A stretch of DNA of 64,000 nt from the NCBI GenBank assembly GCA_941918925.1, contig OW799236.1, positions 66,798,685-66,862,684 on the forward strand, given 5' to 3'. The stretch's first letter is position 1; every line of letters starts with the position of its first letter. This DNA is from Phyto melanocephala (lineage: Eukaryota; Arthropoda; Insecta; Diptera; Rhinophoridae). Shown here piece after piece: positions 50,601 to 59,470 of the stretch. The notes below the pieces were generated by a model. It had not been told where the DNA came from. It searched no databases and was given only the letters and a program-made list of their open reading frames with translations. The position numbers and the translations under genes were made by a program.

Positions 50601-53574
50601 ACAAAAATTTTATAAACATTGTCTAAACAATGTTTTTCTATGTAAATACCGAATAAGCTGTTGTTGGTTGCACACCACTAGATGGTTTTGGTTATTCAAA
50701 AAGTGTTTTATAATTATGGACATATTTTAAACTTTTTAACTTCTTTTGTATGTAGAAATAAAATTTTTTCATTCCTTGTAATTTTTTACTTATATTTTGT
50801 CCTTTTTTATTGAAAATTTTATAAAAATATAATAAATAATTCTACATAAGCTGTACAAAGCTTTGTTTTCATTATATTCATAATTTTAATCGCAAAAAAT
50901 AAAAATAATATTATGTATTTTCTTCTTACCTCTCTCAAGAAAATTTGCATGCGATGTACTGGCTGCATTTTGTTCCTCATCTGTTATGTAATCCAAACAA
51001 CGATCTAAGCCATTTGTATCCAAATCCGTTATTTCAGCACCCCTGAGTGTCTTGGGTAAGAAACAAATTGGGTATGTTTCCCATTTCCATTGCAGCTGCA
51101 AAAAACAAACATAAAAAAAATGAATTTAAGCAGAAACAAAAAGATGCAGAAAAGAAAAATTACAAATTGTAAATCATCAACAGCTTCAACGGTGTAAAAC
51201 AAGGATATAAAAAAATATATCTTTTTGTAAATAATAGAAAAATATAACAGATACATACAACTTGCATATATAAAATACAAAATAGCAAAAGTGTGAAAGA
51301 AATTTTATATTAAGTGTTTTTTGTTTCGACTGCTTTTATAGGTGTCACCCAAAAAAATAAGGTACATTAGTTTTGACATTTCATTGGTAACACTCTTAAG
51401 CATTTATCTAAGTCCACCAAAAATAACAAATGAATCCAACTGCCTAGCGGAGCTGATAGTACAAAAAACTAAATACAATGTTTATCTATTCCTTTCTTAG
51501 AGAAGGGGACTAAGAATGACTTTTGGATCTTTTGAAGGGAGTTCAGCCACCTAGATTTGTTTTAGTAAAACCGGTAGAATGAGATTTAAATCTAAAATAA
51601 GGCTTATATTTGCCTTTAATAGGTCCTGAAATATATAGCCCTGTTGACTTTTACTCCAATCACTGATGGTGAAATCGTTTGAATTGTTTAAAAGCCCTTT
51701 CCGGTTGAAAGCTAAGAACAGGGCATCTAGATATATTTCACTCATTATCATACACAGGCAACTACCAAGTAAATAATTCAAGAAACGCAGATAAACAAGT
51801 TTATGATTTATAAGAAAAACCTCTTAGGAACTTAACAAATTCATCTATGATGAAAACTACCTGAAAACGCGTACAAAATTCAAGGAATTTTTTAGGCGAG
51901 AAAGTAAATATCTCAACGACTCGAAGTGTGCTAAAAACATTTCAAATAACCTGGGTCGCTTATAGATAGCAAGATTTCAGTGCGTTAACGTACCGGTGGA
52001 TCTCTTGAAAAAATTGTTGCTTTAAATGAGAGTATAGCCGAAAATCTGTAGATATCAATTCGACATCGTTCACAAGCCGTTACGCAGTGGATTTCAACAA
52101 AGAACCTTCATTTTCATGCTAAAAAAAATTAGCTTACTCAGGAGCACAAACCAGAAGACCGTTGATAGCGAACACAATTCGTTCAATGGTAAAAATGCCA
52201 GTTTTCGAAAAAACTCATCTTAGTCCTCTGAGTGGCTTTGTGAATACACAAACCACTACAATTTCGGATTCTTCTTCACGCAATTCATGAGAAACAAGTC
52301 TCTGGAGCAGACTTTGGATGATTAACGTAATTTGGCCTTACTTTTTTGAAAATGAGGTCAAAATTGCACTGATATGTTAACGGAATTCTTGTGTCCTCAA
52401 TTATACCATATAGCCATATGAGCTAGTTCGGTAATGAAATTTATTTCTATTTTGTATGAGTGTTACTTGTGCTTTTTTTTTTGCCGACAAGTTGTGTAAA
52501 GAATTCTATAAAACAAAGATATGAATATATGGTAGCAAAACAAAAGTAATTAACAACATTCTTGCAAGTTGAAGTAAAAATATGATACAATTTTTAAAAC
52601 AGAGGCAAATCTTCAATATTATTTTTTATCAATCTTAACAGGAAATTTTGTATGGTTTTACAGTGCTCAACTCAAACAATTATTTACTGTTGGTCAGCCC
52701 ATTCAACATTCTGTTGAATTTTAACGAAACCGAAAAATAAACACATAATTATAAACATCGATTGTTTTAATAAAAATAATCATTTGAGCAGAACAACACT
52801 AGTGATAACACCAAGGATAATAAAAAACAAAAAAAGGTTGCTATTGGGAAATTTAGATCTAACTAGTTTAGGTAAGAATAAATGAAAAAAAAGAAACAAA
52901 CTAGTGACCGAATTCAATTTATTTAAAAATCTGGAAGTAACATAGTTGATATTTACATCCAGCGCTTAATCACCGGTCAAAGAGTGCTTGAGATAAGATC
53001 GTAGCTGGTTTTGAAACTGTACTCTACTCAGGTAGTGTCGATAAAATATACTGTTGGCAACAGCCAACAATCAAAATGCTGGTTAGAGTCCTTGTAGGAT
53101 AGATATTTTAGTCTTTTGAAAACATTTTTGAGACTGCGTAGAGAAAGCAAAAACATTGAATGTAACATAGTATTTTCTTAATTTTTGTTATGAAAAATTT
53201 TCGAAAATTTATTCATAACAGAAAAATGTCAAGTCGAGTTCTTAATTTGTCAAAATTTCTCATAAAAAATCTTTCCCTTTAAGCCTATTTTGGTACTTTT
53301 ATACTATTTTTTGTTTCTTTTTTTAACAAATTAGACATATGTATGTATGTACTTGTAACACAAATATTTTCGCATAAATTTTTTTGTATTTTTATGTATT
53401 TATCTCTTAACTATTGACATTTCTTACCTGTCGTACAACATCAATTAATTTTCCCATGTGACACTCATCACATATAAGAGGATTGTTATCCAATCGTACA
53501 TTGCGTATCGCCTGCATACGTAGAACGATGTCAGCATTAATGCCATGCAACTGATTTCTGGAGAGGTCGAGAAA
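38038..53574 (-). CDS. Leucine-rich-repeat single-pass transmembrane protein, C-terminal part (four exons)
   Basis: This is the only clearly supported host gene. Coding segments 53574-53428, 51095-50930, 48284-48153 and 38648-38038 join in one frame across GT-AG introns (phases 0, 1, 1) and give about 351 residues ending at a TGA. Domain order is a last LRR (LDLSRNQLHGI), a cysteine-bearing LRR C-terminal cap (CDEC, then single Cys in PICF and RCLD), a short juxtamembrane stretch, one membrane helix, a basic stop-transfer (SKHRAR), then a roughly 220-residue cytoplasmic tail with Pro, Ala and Gln runs. The start codon, signal peptide and earlier LRRs lie beyond 64000 or in exons I could not find. 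Known LRR-TM proteins of insects act in adhesion or signalling at the cell surface; that role here is family inference. I could not tell which Drosophila LRR gene is the orthologue, so no symbol is given. Confidence 0.88.
39225..39380 (+). repeat. Dispersed repeat, plus-oriented member of an inverted pair
   Basis: It contains ttttaccgacactagccaag, gaaaccagctacgatttcat, agcactctttgatcggtgat and tgtaaatatcacatct. The inverse sequence lies at about 52905-53065. Both members fall within the LRR gene, in different introns. Confidence 0.65.
39794..39909 (+). pseudogene. Truncated MADF-like N-terminus, possibly from a PIF/Harbinger-type element
   Basis: From ATG 39794 the frame reads MEFNENIAQKLIEELKK then GRECLYDMSNSGYKKKYLKQ, which resembles the start of MADF DNA-binding domains (LIE.V...PxLYD.....YKN...). 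The match ends exactly where a 5'-truncated copy of the 'gtctgtccgtctg' repeat begins (about 39906), so insertion of that repeat probably broke the gene. MADF proteins accompany PIF/Harbinger transposons but also occur as host factors. Confidence 0.4.
39906..40235 (+). mobile_element. 'gtctgtccgtctg' repeat, 5'-truncated copy
   Basis: It begins at ttatggataggggagtcgat and includes the gtctgtccgtctgtccgtct tract at about 39943, ggtattgaaaatcag, and gagcaaaaacccacgaccac. The end (aacgtggcatcgaatcccag) recurs in inverted orientation at about 40930-40960, so the two flanks of the next copy form a palindrome. Confidence 0.65.
40321..41090 (+). mobile_element. 'gtctgtccgtctg' repeat, intronic plus-strand copy
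   Basis: It has the head ttatacccttcacctgtggt then gcacaagggtatatatagct, the pyrimidine tract (40460-40500), an A/T homopolymer-rich middle (about 40720-40920), and the tail gggtatataagattcggcac then ggccgaatatagcactg. Its first 400 bp are almost identical to the inverted copy at 46645-47291. Confidence 0.8.
41190..41322 (+). repeat. Tandem duplicate of the repeat tail
   Basis: The segment from catatgggatgaatggtgac to gccgaatatagcgctcttac repeats 40980-41090 about 235 bp downstream with few changes, so the tail was duplicated in tandem. Confidence 0.7.
41440..41620 (-). mobile_element. Degenerate terminal part of the same deleted transposon family
   Basis: The stretch aacaaaatatcgaccaaata and the following gtcgg/atccgacgg-type sequence closely follow 43425-43490 of the element above, with many substitutions. 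No matching other end is visible. Confidence 0.5.
41671..41853 (+). pseudogene. Non-LTR retrotransposon C-terminal zinc-finger-like relic
   Basis: The open stretch has CFYCYKSEDLIDGVEEIFLT then CPRRDGQRGKMEIMAGSL and MVTTL. This resembles the C-terminal Cys/His motif and following helix of R1- or jockey-like retrotransposons (C.FC......EH..F.CPRW....). Here the usual His is replaced (VEEIF instead of AEHVF). Only about 60 codons remain, inside intron 3. Confidence 0.5.
42830..43250 (+). mobile_element. Diverged copy of the 3' region of the second tandem-unit element
   Basis: It shares with 31790-32350 the motifs aaaattcaaaattttcaaaa, agtacccgacacctatcc, gagcaggctatttgag-like sequence and 'accgattttaccc'. 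It lacks the tandem units. The next element (43308) starts just downstream. Confidence 0.5.
43308..43873 (-). mobile_element. Internally deleted Tc1/mariner-superfamily element (566 bp, MITE-like)
   Basis: Inverted ends aagggtggttTaattttaag (left) and its near-perfect complement (right) are flanked by TA on both sides (43306-43307 and 43874-43875), the target duplication of Tc1/mariner elements. On the minus strand an ATG at 43762-43760 starts MERYTIEKRVKVIQAYYENG, a typical N-terminus of the family whose dead copies lie at 35.2, 52.0 and 58.4 kb. The other end retains what looks like the C-terminal coding part (RRRGRHFGR near 43450). The middle, with the catalytic core, is missing, so the element would need a transposase supplied elsewhere. 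Confidence 0.75.
46080..46480 (+). pseudogene. mariner transposase relic
   Basis: The plus strand gives LQDRHVTYQNIEI (46121-46165), EMLKKYNRRALKRV (46209-46252), GDKS.TYTYK-like codons where mariners have GDESWIYAYEPE, and a C-terminal stretch ending near IDLHVEYFAKK. The order and wording fit mariner transposases of the irritans type. Stops and frameshifts break it, and the second half has lost the catalytic core. Upstream, 45985-46070 reads EFDPGSSSDSDEFPEGHP, which is not mariner and may belong to another relic. Confidence 0.6.
46645..47291 (-). mobile_element. 'gtctgtccgtctg' repeat, intronic minus-strand copy
   Basis: In reverse it starts ttatacccttcacctgtggt at 47291 and ends with the tail ttcggcacggccgaatatag at about 46650. 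It matches 40321-41090 nearly base by base over its first 400 bp, but its pyrimidine tract is longer, with extra gtctgtcc units. It lacks the segment following the homopolymer-rich part. Confidence 0.8.
48153..48284 (-). CDS. LRR gene, exon encoding the transmembrane helix
   Basis: The exon is 132 nt, phase 1 in and phase 1 out, between acceptor ttgcttttag and donor gtaagtac. It encodes a hydrophobic run of about 22-25 residues (LAILGGIIFVLIAIIIISVA) followed by CYSKHRARYYTRED. The positive charges directly after the helix predict a type I orientation, with the LRRs outside. Being symmetric (1-1), the exon could be skipped without a frame change, which would turn the membrane protein into a form lacking its anchor. 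That possibility is inference only. Confidence 0.87.
48285..50929 (-). other. Intron 2 of the LRR gene (about 2.6 kb)
   Basis: The intron is defined by donor gtaagaag at 50929 and acceptor gcttttag at 48285. Apart from a degenerate repeat piece near 49105-49330 it is AT-rich sequence in which I see no exon, RNA gene or mobile element. Confidence 0.8.
49105..49330 (+). mobile_element. 'gtctgtccgtctg' repeat, degenerate fragment in intron 2
   Basis: It shows tgaatagcaatgttcatctg, tccgtgtgtatgctgaaatc and ttttaaagacccctgaca in the family order, with no recognisable head or tail. Confidence 0.4.
50930..51095 (-). CDS. LRR gene, exon completing the LRR C-terminal cap
   Basis: The exon is 166 nt. 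It follows the acceptor ttttttgcag and ends GAGAGAG|gtaagaag, giving 55 codons plus one base (phase 1). It reads LQWKWETYPICFLPKTLRG near the start and NGLDRCLDYITDEEQ in the middle. The two cysteines pair naturally with the CDEC of the previous exon to make the four-cysteine cap typical of extracellular LRR domains. The stretch after RCLD is acidic and then Ser/Ala/Asn-rich, which suits a juxtamembrane linker. Confidence 0.88.
51950..52440 (+). pseudogene. Tc1/mariner-superfamily transposase relic, copy 2
   Basis: From 51989 the plus strand reads RTGGSLEKIVALNESIAEN, then, after an in-frame stop, ISIRHRSQAVTQWIS (helix-turn-helix-like), LTQEHKPEDR, a shifted SGFVNTQ, and YFFENE near 52350. 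These are successive landmarks of the same family as at 35.2 kb and 58.4 kb. It sits antisense inside intron 1 of the LRR gene. Multiple stops make it non-functional. Confidence 0.65.
52905..53065 (-). repeat. Dispersed repeat, minus-oriented member of an inverted pair
   Basis: In reverse it reads ttttatcgacactacctgag, aaaaccagctacgatcttat, agcactctttgaccggtgat and tgtaaatatcaactat, about 75-80% like 39225-39380 by eye. The element class is unknown. Confidence 0.65.
53428..53574 (-). CDS. LRR gene, exon with last leucine-rich repeat and start of LRR C-terminal cap
   Basis: The exon is 147 nt, exactly 49 codons, in phase 0 at both ends. It follows a good acceptor (tttttaatctttacag) and ends in CAG|gtaagaa. 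It opens with FLDLSRNQLHGI, a textbook LxLxxNxL repeat, followed by VRLDNNPLICDECHMGKL. The NP.xCDxC stretch is how LRR C-terminal caps usually begin. The phase-0 boundary between LRR units fits exon structure of LRR genes, where further repeats lie in upstream exons. No other LRR-coding segment is visible on the minus strand between 53575 and 64000. Confidence 0.88.
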
Positions 53575-54063
53575 CTGTAAAGATTAAAAAGAAAGCAATA
53601 AAACGAAATGTTATAAAAATTATTTTTTAGTTGTGAATGAAACGGTTGTATGTATATTTGATAAAATGAGAGGTATGTGTGTAATTTTCATAGAATGCCT
53701 ATGACGAAAATGCATTATTTTTTGACATGTTTTAATAATGTCAAGCTCTTGATTGAACAGTAATTTGAAAATACTTCAAATCGTACCCATTCCTACAAGA
53801 TGAGTGCACCTATACAACATTTTTTTTAATTTCTCTAAAAAAAAATTTAAGAAATTATACCGTTTTTTGGATTTGCTTCATACATACAACAAAGAACAAC
53901 AGTGGACACATTCTCTAGTAGTAGGAGTTGTAGAGAAAGACTCATCAAATTGGTATCGACTGTTCCAAGCCAATCTGCAACGGACATTCGATTATTAGTG
54001 CAACCTGCTCAAACTGCTTCAAGGATCTGCACTAAAATTATATTCTTTTGTTTTTATTCTTTA

Positions 54064-55244
54064 CTAGCCAAACCCGGCGCGCGTTGCTACTCCCCTTAAT
54101 GAATCGAAATGCATTCTGAACTTTAATTGAATATCAAGTGCAAAAGCCTAAATATTATAATTTTTTTTATGGGCGTGGCATTGCCCACTTTTCTAATCAC
54201 GAAATTGTAAAGTCATAATAGCTCAATATGTGTGCAAAGTTTCAGAAGAATCGAACCAGTGCAAAAATTATCAAAATTATAATTGTTTTTATGGGCGTGT
54301 GTCCCTGCCCAGTTTTCTAATCACGAAATTGTAAAGTCATAACAGCTCAATATGTGTGCAAAGTTTCAGAAGAATCGAACCAGTGCAAAAATTATCAAAA
54401 TTATAATTGTTTTTATGGGCGTGTCCCTGCCCACTTTTCTAATCACGAAATTGTAAAGTCATAACAGCTCAATATGTGTGCAAAGCTTCAGAAGAATCGA
54501 ACCAGTGCAAAAATTATGAAAATTATAATTGTTTTTATGGGCGTGTCCCTGCCCACTTTTCTAATCACGAAATTGTAAAGTCATAACAGCTCAATATGTG
54601 TGCAAAGCTTCAGAATAATCGGTCTAGTGCAAGTACCTCAAAATGATACCTATTTCTCATGGGCGTGCCACTGCCCACTTTTCTAATCACGAAATTATTA
54701 AGTCATGACAGCTCGATATGTGTGCAAAGTTTCAGAAGAATCGGACCAGTGCAAAAATTATCAAAATTATAATTGTTTTTACGGGCGTGTCCCTGCCCAC
54801 TTTTCTAATCACGAAATTGTAAAGTCATAACAGCTCAATATGTGTGCAAAGTTTCAGAAAAATCGGTCTGGTGCAAGTACCTCAAAATAATAACCTTTTT
54901 TTATGGGCATGACATCTTAGTATTGGTGAAAAGTTTCAGAAAAATCGGTCCAGTGCAAGTACCTCAAAATTAAATTTTTTTAGGGGCGTGGCCCCGCCCA
55001 CTTTTCTTATCACAAAATTATTTAGTCATGACGGCACAATATGTGTGCAAAGTTTCAGAAAAAGCGGTCAAGTTCAAGTAGCTAAAACTGATAACTAATT
55101 TTTATGGGCGTGGCCCCCCCCACTTTTTTCCACCCATAAACACTCCCTGATATGTGTACAACAACTTGCCAAAGTTCAAACAATCGGTTTTACAGTTTCG
55201 GAGTCTATAGCTAACACACACAGAGTTTCACTTTTATATATATA
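54064..55244 (+). mobile_element. Element with about 120-bp tandem units, copy B (about nine units)
   Basis: The same head (actagccaaacccggcgcgc) and same final part as copy A, with more units. Units at about 54293, 54418, 54539 and 54783 are almost identical to each other (gtgtccctgcccac variant), which indicates recent expansion inside this copy. The end is interrupted by a small palindromic MITE at 55245. Confidence 0.75.
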
Positions 55245-55483
55245 CGGCCATGTCATGGAAATCAAAATCATGTGAAATTGAAATCGACTAATATTTTTAA
55301 TTGAATTTTTGTAAAAATGGACGCAGCTTTTCCTGGTTTCAAAAGTAGTTTAAGTATAGGAAAGTGGTCTTCAAAGTATGAGGTATATAAAAGGAAATAT
55401 TTTTATGAACTTTGAATACGGAAGAGTTTTAAAAATTTGATCGATTTCAATTTCACGTGATTTCGATTTCCATGACATGGCCG
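55245..55483. mobile_element. Palindromic MITE (about 239 bp)
   Basis: The left end cggccatgtcatggaaatca and the right end are inverted copies over more than 40 bp (ccatgtcatggaaatc...tcaaaatca/cacgtgaaattgaaatcga). It sits exactly at the end of the tandem-unit copy B: copy A reads tatatatagatt without interruption, while here ata flanks both sides, suggesting a 3-bp target duplication. Confidence 0.75.
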
Positions 55484-57079
55484 ATAGATTGAATTTTAGT
55501 TATTTTTTTATTTCTATTTTTTTTATTTCATGAAATAAATCTTTCATGTGTTTATTTTAAATATACTTTTATTAAGTTATGCAGAGCTACTAACACTTAA
55601 AAAAGTATACTTCTAATTGCTGCATTCCCATATAAAACACGCTTAAGTACCCAGGTACCTAGATGCGCAGTTAAGGGTGTTAAGAATAAATTGGTCTCTA
55701 ATGCAAACAAAAAACAATTTTCACTGTAATGTTTTTTAATTTTAATGAAAAAATGTTGGTAAGGTACCCAGAGACCAAGATAAATACATAATGTTTCAAA
55801 AATTATGACAACTTAGGCCCATACCTAAACAAGAGCGTTGAGCGTCAGTAATCAGTAAATGCTTACTGGAAATGAAATATAATTTTCATTACCAGTAAAT
55901 TTTTACTGATTACTGATTTCATTTATTTAATTTTTTATTATGTAACAATAAAAGACGTTACCTTAAAGTTCTAGAAAAATGCCCACAGAATTATTTTCTT
56001 AACTGGCAACTCAAAAGCACAAATAATAGTGCCTTTCAACTCTAAATTTATTTAGTTCGCATTGCCAAAAAAGGGGATTTACATTTTTTGAATGTTAACC
56101 TCGAATACAAGTTGCTATCAAAAAACATTTTGCAACAATACATAAACCCAAAATCAATACACATATGTATGTATAATAACAAAAATCAAAAACAACACGT
56201 AAATAATAATTCGTGGTCCAATCAGACCAAAAGGGTAATTTAATATACATACCTTCACATAAAAATAGAATTTCATCTAACAAATTTGCTCGGATCGATT
56301 TGAAGTTAGTTTTATTCGATTCAGCACATATTATTTATAGAACTCAGGTACATGATTTTTTTATTTTTTTTATTATACATAAAGATATTAAAAGCACAAA
56401 TGAAATTTGGTCTAGTCAGACCAAAAGGGTAATCTTGGGGTTAAAGAAAATTAATCTTTATAAAAAGCAATTCTATTATATAAATCTAAAGATAATCTGT
56501 GATCAAATGACTTTTTGTCGCATATATGCGAAACATTCAATTTGAAAATGTTTCCAAAATAAATTCTAAATATTGTTTTTTTTTTCAAGCTATTTCTAGA
56601 TGAATGTTGACCACATGGAAAAATAATAAAATTAAACAAATTGTCATCAGTATTTGTTAACATTTTTGTATGTTTTCTTTGACTTTTGTTCATATAAACA
56701 AACTGCTAAGACTTGAACCAGTAATATATGGACTAATACATGCATCCTCAACTTTGTGCTACCAAAATGATGACAGAGATTGTAAGTATAAAATGTGACT
56801 AATAAAGCCATAAATCCAGATTTACATTTTATATACACTTTGAATAATAATGCATACAACAATTAAGAATTTCTAATTCATGATGAGTTCATTAATACTT
56901 TAATTAAATTCTTATTTTTGGTAAAATTAATCAAAAATCACAATTGTCTGAATGACTTGTAGTTTCACTACAAAAATATTTTTACAGCTCTGCAAACTTC
57001 AGAAGCATAATATAGGCAGAGTTAATAACTATAAAAATAACCGAAGTACTGACAGAAAGCCTGCTTTTAAATCTTTACA

Positions 57080-57280
57080 GTCTATGTTCACCACATCGAA
57101 AGTTGCTTAGGGCCGCTAGGTGTCGCAGAAATATAAGACGAGTCTATAATCGATTACCCTTATGTGGGTTCCAGAACATGGGTAAAAATAGCAAAACTCA
57201 AGAATATTACCATAGATTCTATTTGCGATAAAAATTACAAGAATCCATCTAAGAAAATTCATAGCGATCCTTACTGGATC
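57080..57280 (+). pseudogene. Possible non-LTR retrotransposon RNase H relic
   Basis: Codons for SITLMWVPEHG near 57150-57185 resemble the WVPGHxGIxGNE motif of RNase H in jockey/R1-like elements, preceded at the proper distance by a VMFTTSKVA stretch. All around it are stops. The match is short, hence the low confidence. Confidence 0.3.
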
Positions 57281-57934
57281 CTGGCCTGGAAATAGTTCGA
57301 TTTTCTATATAATGACTTCTGAAATTACGACAATGTAGAGGAGACCAGAAAAAGAAGCAGTTTAAGTTAAAGTGTTTTGAGTTTGAGTACTAAAAAGCAT
57401 TTGTATTATTATTTTGCTACTTATATTTTAGCTAGTTTAAAACCTATTTGTTAGTTTTTGACAGAAATAAATTTCGATACTATGGCTGGTAATTCTCTGG
57501 GTTAACTGTGTCCAAAAATTATTAAGGAACTAGAGAAACTAAAGTTTAATGAAATATACCAATACGGCAATATATATTTTTAGACGATTATGGAACGATT
57601 TGTCTAAAATTTGCTAGGAATAGCAACAAACGGGTCTATAAGCACCTTGAGGCTGAAAAGTATAAATTATTATTGTCATTATTTTATTATTAATTATTAT
57701 TAACTTTTATACACTTATTTTGAGTTATTACTATGTAAGTATTCCAACATATATAAAATGATTTAGGATTAACTTATAAGATTTTATTTACATTGTAAGG
57801 AAAAGAGATAGATTAAAACCTTATAGAAGTTAAAAGAAATATTTACCTTAATGTTACCTTCTGTCAACTTCATATAAAGTTGGAGAAGAAAATAATATTT
57901 TTGTTGCAAATATATAGAAAAAACACAGCCAGTT

Positions 57935-58180
57935 GTTGCTTGCTCATATTGCAAAAAGTTATAAGGCAATTGCAATGAATTGCAATGGTGATTCATTTCC
58001 AAAAATTTCCAAGAGACTGATACTACTTGGAGCGAGCTCTGTACAACAATAGGGGACTTCTAAAGTGTATTTTAGTTTAATCAACATCCCTAGCAACAAG
58101 CTTTCAGAAAATATCTACTTTTTGTGGTCCGAAATGAATTCTGTAGAAATTATATACAAGCACCAGAGGTGAAAGGTATA
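57935..58180 (-). mobile_element. 'gtctgtccgtctg' repeat, degenerate inverted fragment
   Basis: In reverse it reads tatacctttcacctctggtg, gaaatgaattcgg-type pieces, gaaagcttgttgctaggg and ggaaatttttggaaatgaat, the order of the head half of the family. Confidence 0.5.
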
Positions 58181-58299
58181 AAAAGTAATTACTTTGTCCT
58201 ATAAAGTGTGTTTTTATATCCCTACCAAAAAGGCTAATGTCATTAAATCGCATGAAACTATGCGGTTGCTAAACGTTTTCTTCAATAAATAATTGTAGC

Positions 58300-58640
58300 A
58301 CAAGCATTTAGACATGTTGCGCTTTCTTTCCACAGCTCTTGGACATCATGGTTGTTTAATTTGTTAATGAAAAAAATCAGAAAAAATGGTCCGGTTACCA
58401 ATAATTGTAACGTTCTGATCAGCATCGTTACTAAATAAGTATGAATCAATGATTCCACCAGCTCCTAAATGTCCCTAAAAACTCAGTTTTTCTGGATTAT
58501 AATTAATCAAAATATGACAGTTTTGTTAAATGACATACATATCCATTCAAACAAAAGTGAGCTTGATCGCTAAACAAAATTCACCGAATTTTCGACTTGC
58601 TATTCATGCAAAAGTCTATTCATGTTGAAATGTCAAACAA
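58300..58640 (-). pseudogene. Tc1/mariner-superfamily transposase relic, copy 3
   Basis: The minus strand gives ILFSDQAHFCLNGYV (58580-58540), QNCHI, then GAGGIIDSYLFSNDADQNVT and a decayed region ending near CPRAVERK. These match DEAHF.LNGYVNKQNCR, GGIIGPYFFEN and DLQELWFQQD of the family. The catalytic-like SDxAHF is retained but stops and frameshifts disrupt the rest. Confidence 0.65.
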
Positions 58641-58919
58641 AACGTCAATCAGTTAACATTCGACAAAATGGCCAACTTAAGTTATATACAGCTATAAAAA
58701 ACATCTGGTATTTACTTGCTCCCTATTGAAAAAGTAAATTATGTGACGATAATCGTTATAGACTTTTAGTTTTTTACGAAGCCAAAAACTGACAGAAGTG
58801 AAAGCGAGAATTCCGTTGCAAAATGTATATATTATTTGACATATTCCAATATTCCAATAAATGTCTGCTGAGAGTCCCTAGTAAATTATAATAAAAAAAA
58901 TCTATTAACCTTAAATAGA

Positions 58920-59470
58920 TAAGGTACATCTCAATTCTGTACTCTCTCTTGTTTGTTGTGAGGAAAAGCTTTTCTGCTCAGTGTTTTCAATCCTTAACAG
59001 TGGCTAGCAAGTGGTGGTTGCTTTTGAGCGGTAAGTTTATCTTATTTCTCAAAAACCTATTGTTATATTTTGTGTAATTAGAATTTATAGGTAATTGAAC
59101 GAACTCTTGTATAACTTTTTTTATATTAATGGCTCAAAGACATAGTCTAAGTGATGAAAAAAATTTGAACTTTGTTGCAACTCAATTTTATCTGAAACTG
59201 TAAGTTGAGAAAAATGAATTACAGGACAGTGATCATCAAATCAATATTGAAGAAGTGGCGGCGTCAATGAGAACTTGCAACCCATTCCAGCTAATACGCC
59301 TTCCGCCCAAATAATAGAAACTGATGAGGTCAACGAAAACTTGCAACCCATTCAATCTGCTACCTCTTTTGAATAAAATGCTGAACATGACATTTATAAA
59401 CTATTATGTAATTTATTATCACAATACAATTTCTGCTTATCAAAAGCCTAAAAGTCGCAGAGAAAATATA
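58920..59470 (+). pseudogene. Unidentified decayed coding region with a duplicated motif
   Basis: A donor-like gagcg|gtaagttt at about 59030 is followed by MAQRHSLSDEKNLNFVATQF (59130-59190) and, after a stop and a frame change, VNENLQPIPANTPSAQIIET and DEVNENLQPIQSATSFE. The motif VNENLQPI occurs twice, 75 bp apart. The pattern suggests the start of an old transposon or gene, now broken. I do not recognise the family. Confidence 0.3.

Larger units (their letters stand above)
51096..53427 (-). other. Intron 1 (as visible) of the LRR gene (about 2.3 kb)
   Basis: The intron is defined by donor gtaagaaa at 53427 and acceptor ttttgcag at 51096. It contains a dead Tc1/mariner-superfamily transposase on the plus strand (about 51950-52440) and one member of an inverted dispersed-repeat pair (about 52905-53065). 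The rest shows nothing recognisable. Confidence 0.8.

Noticed and set aside
56213..56545. 110-codon plus-strand frame
   Set aside because: Lys/Ile/Phe-rich, no motif; a small internal duplication (cagaccaaaagggtaat at 56223 and 56417) explains part of its length.
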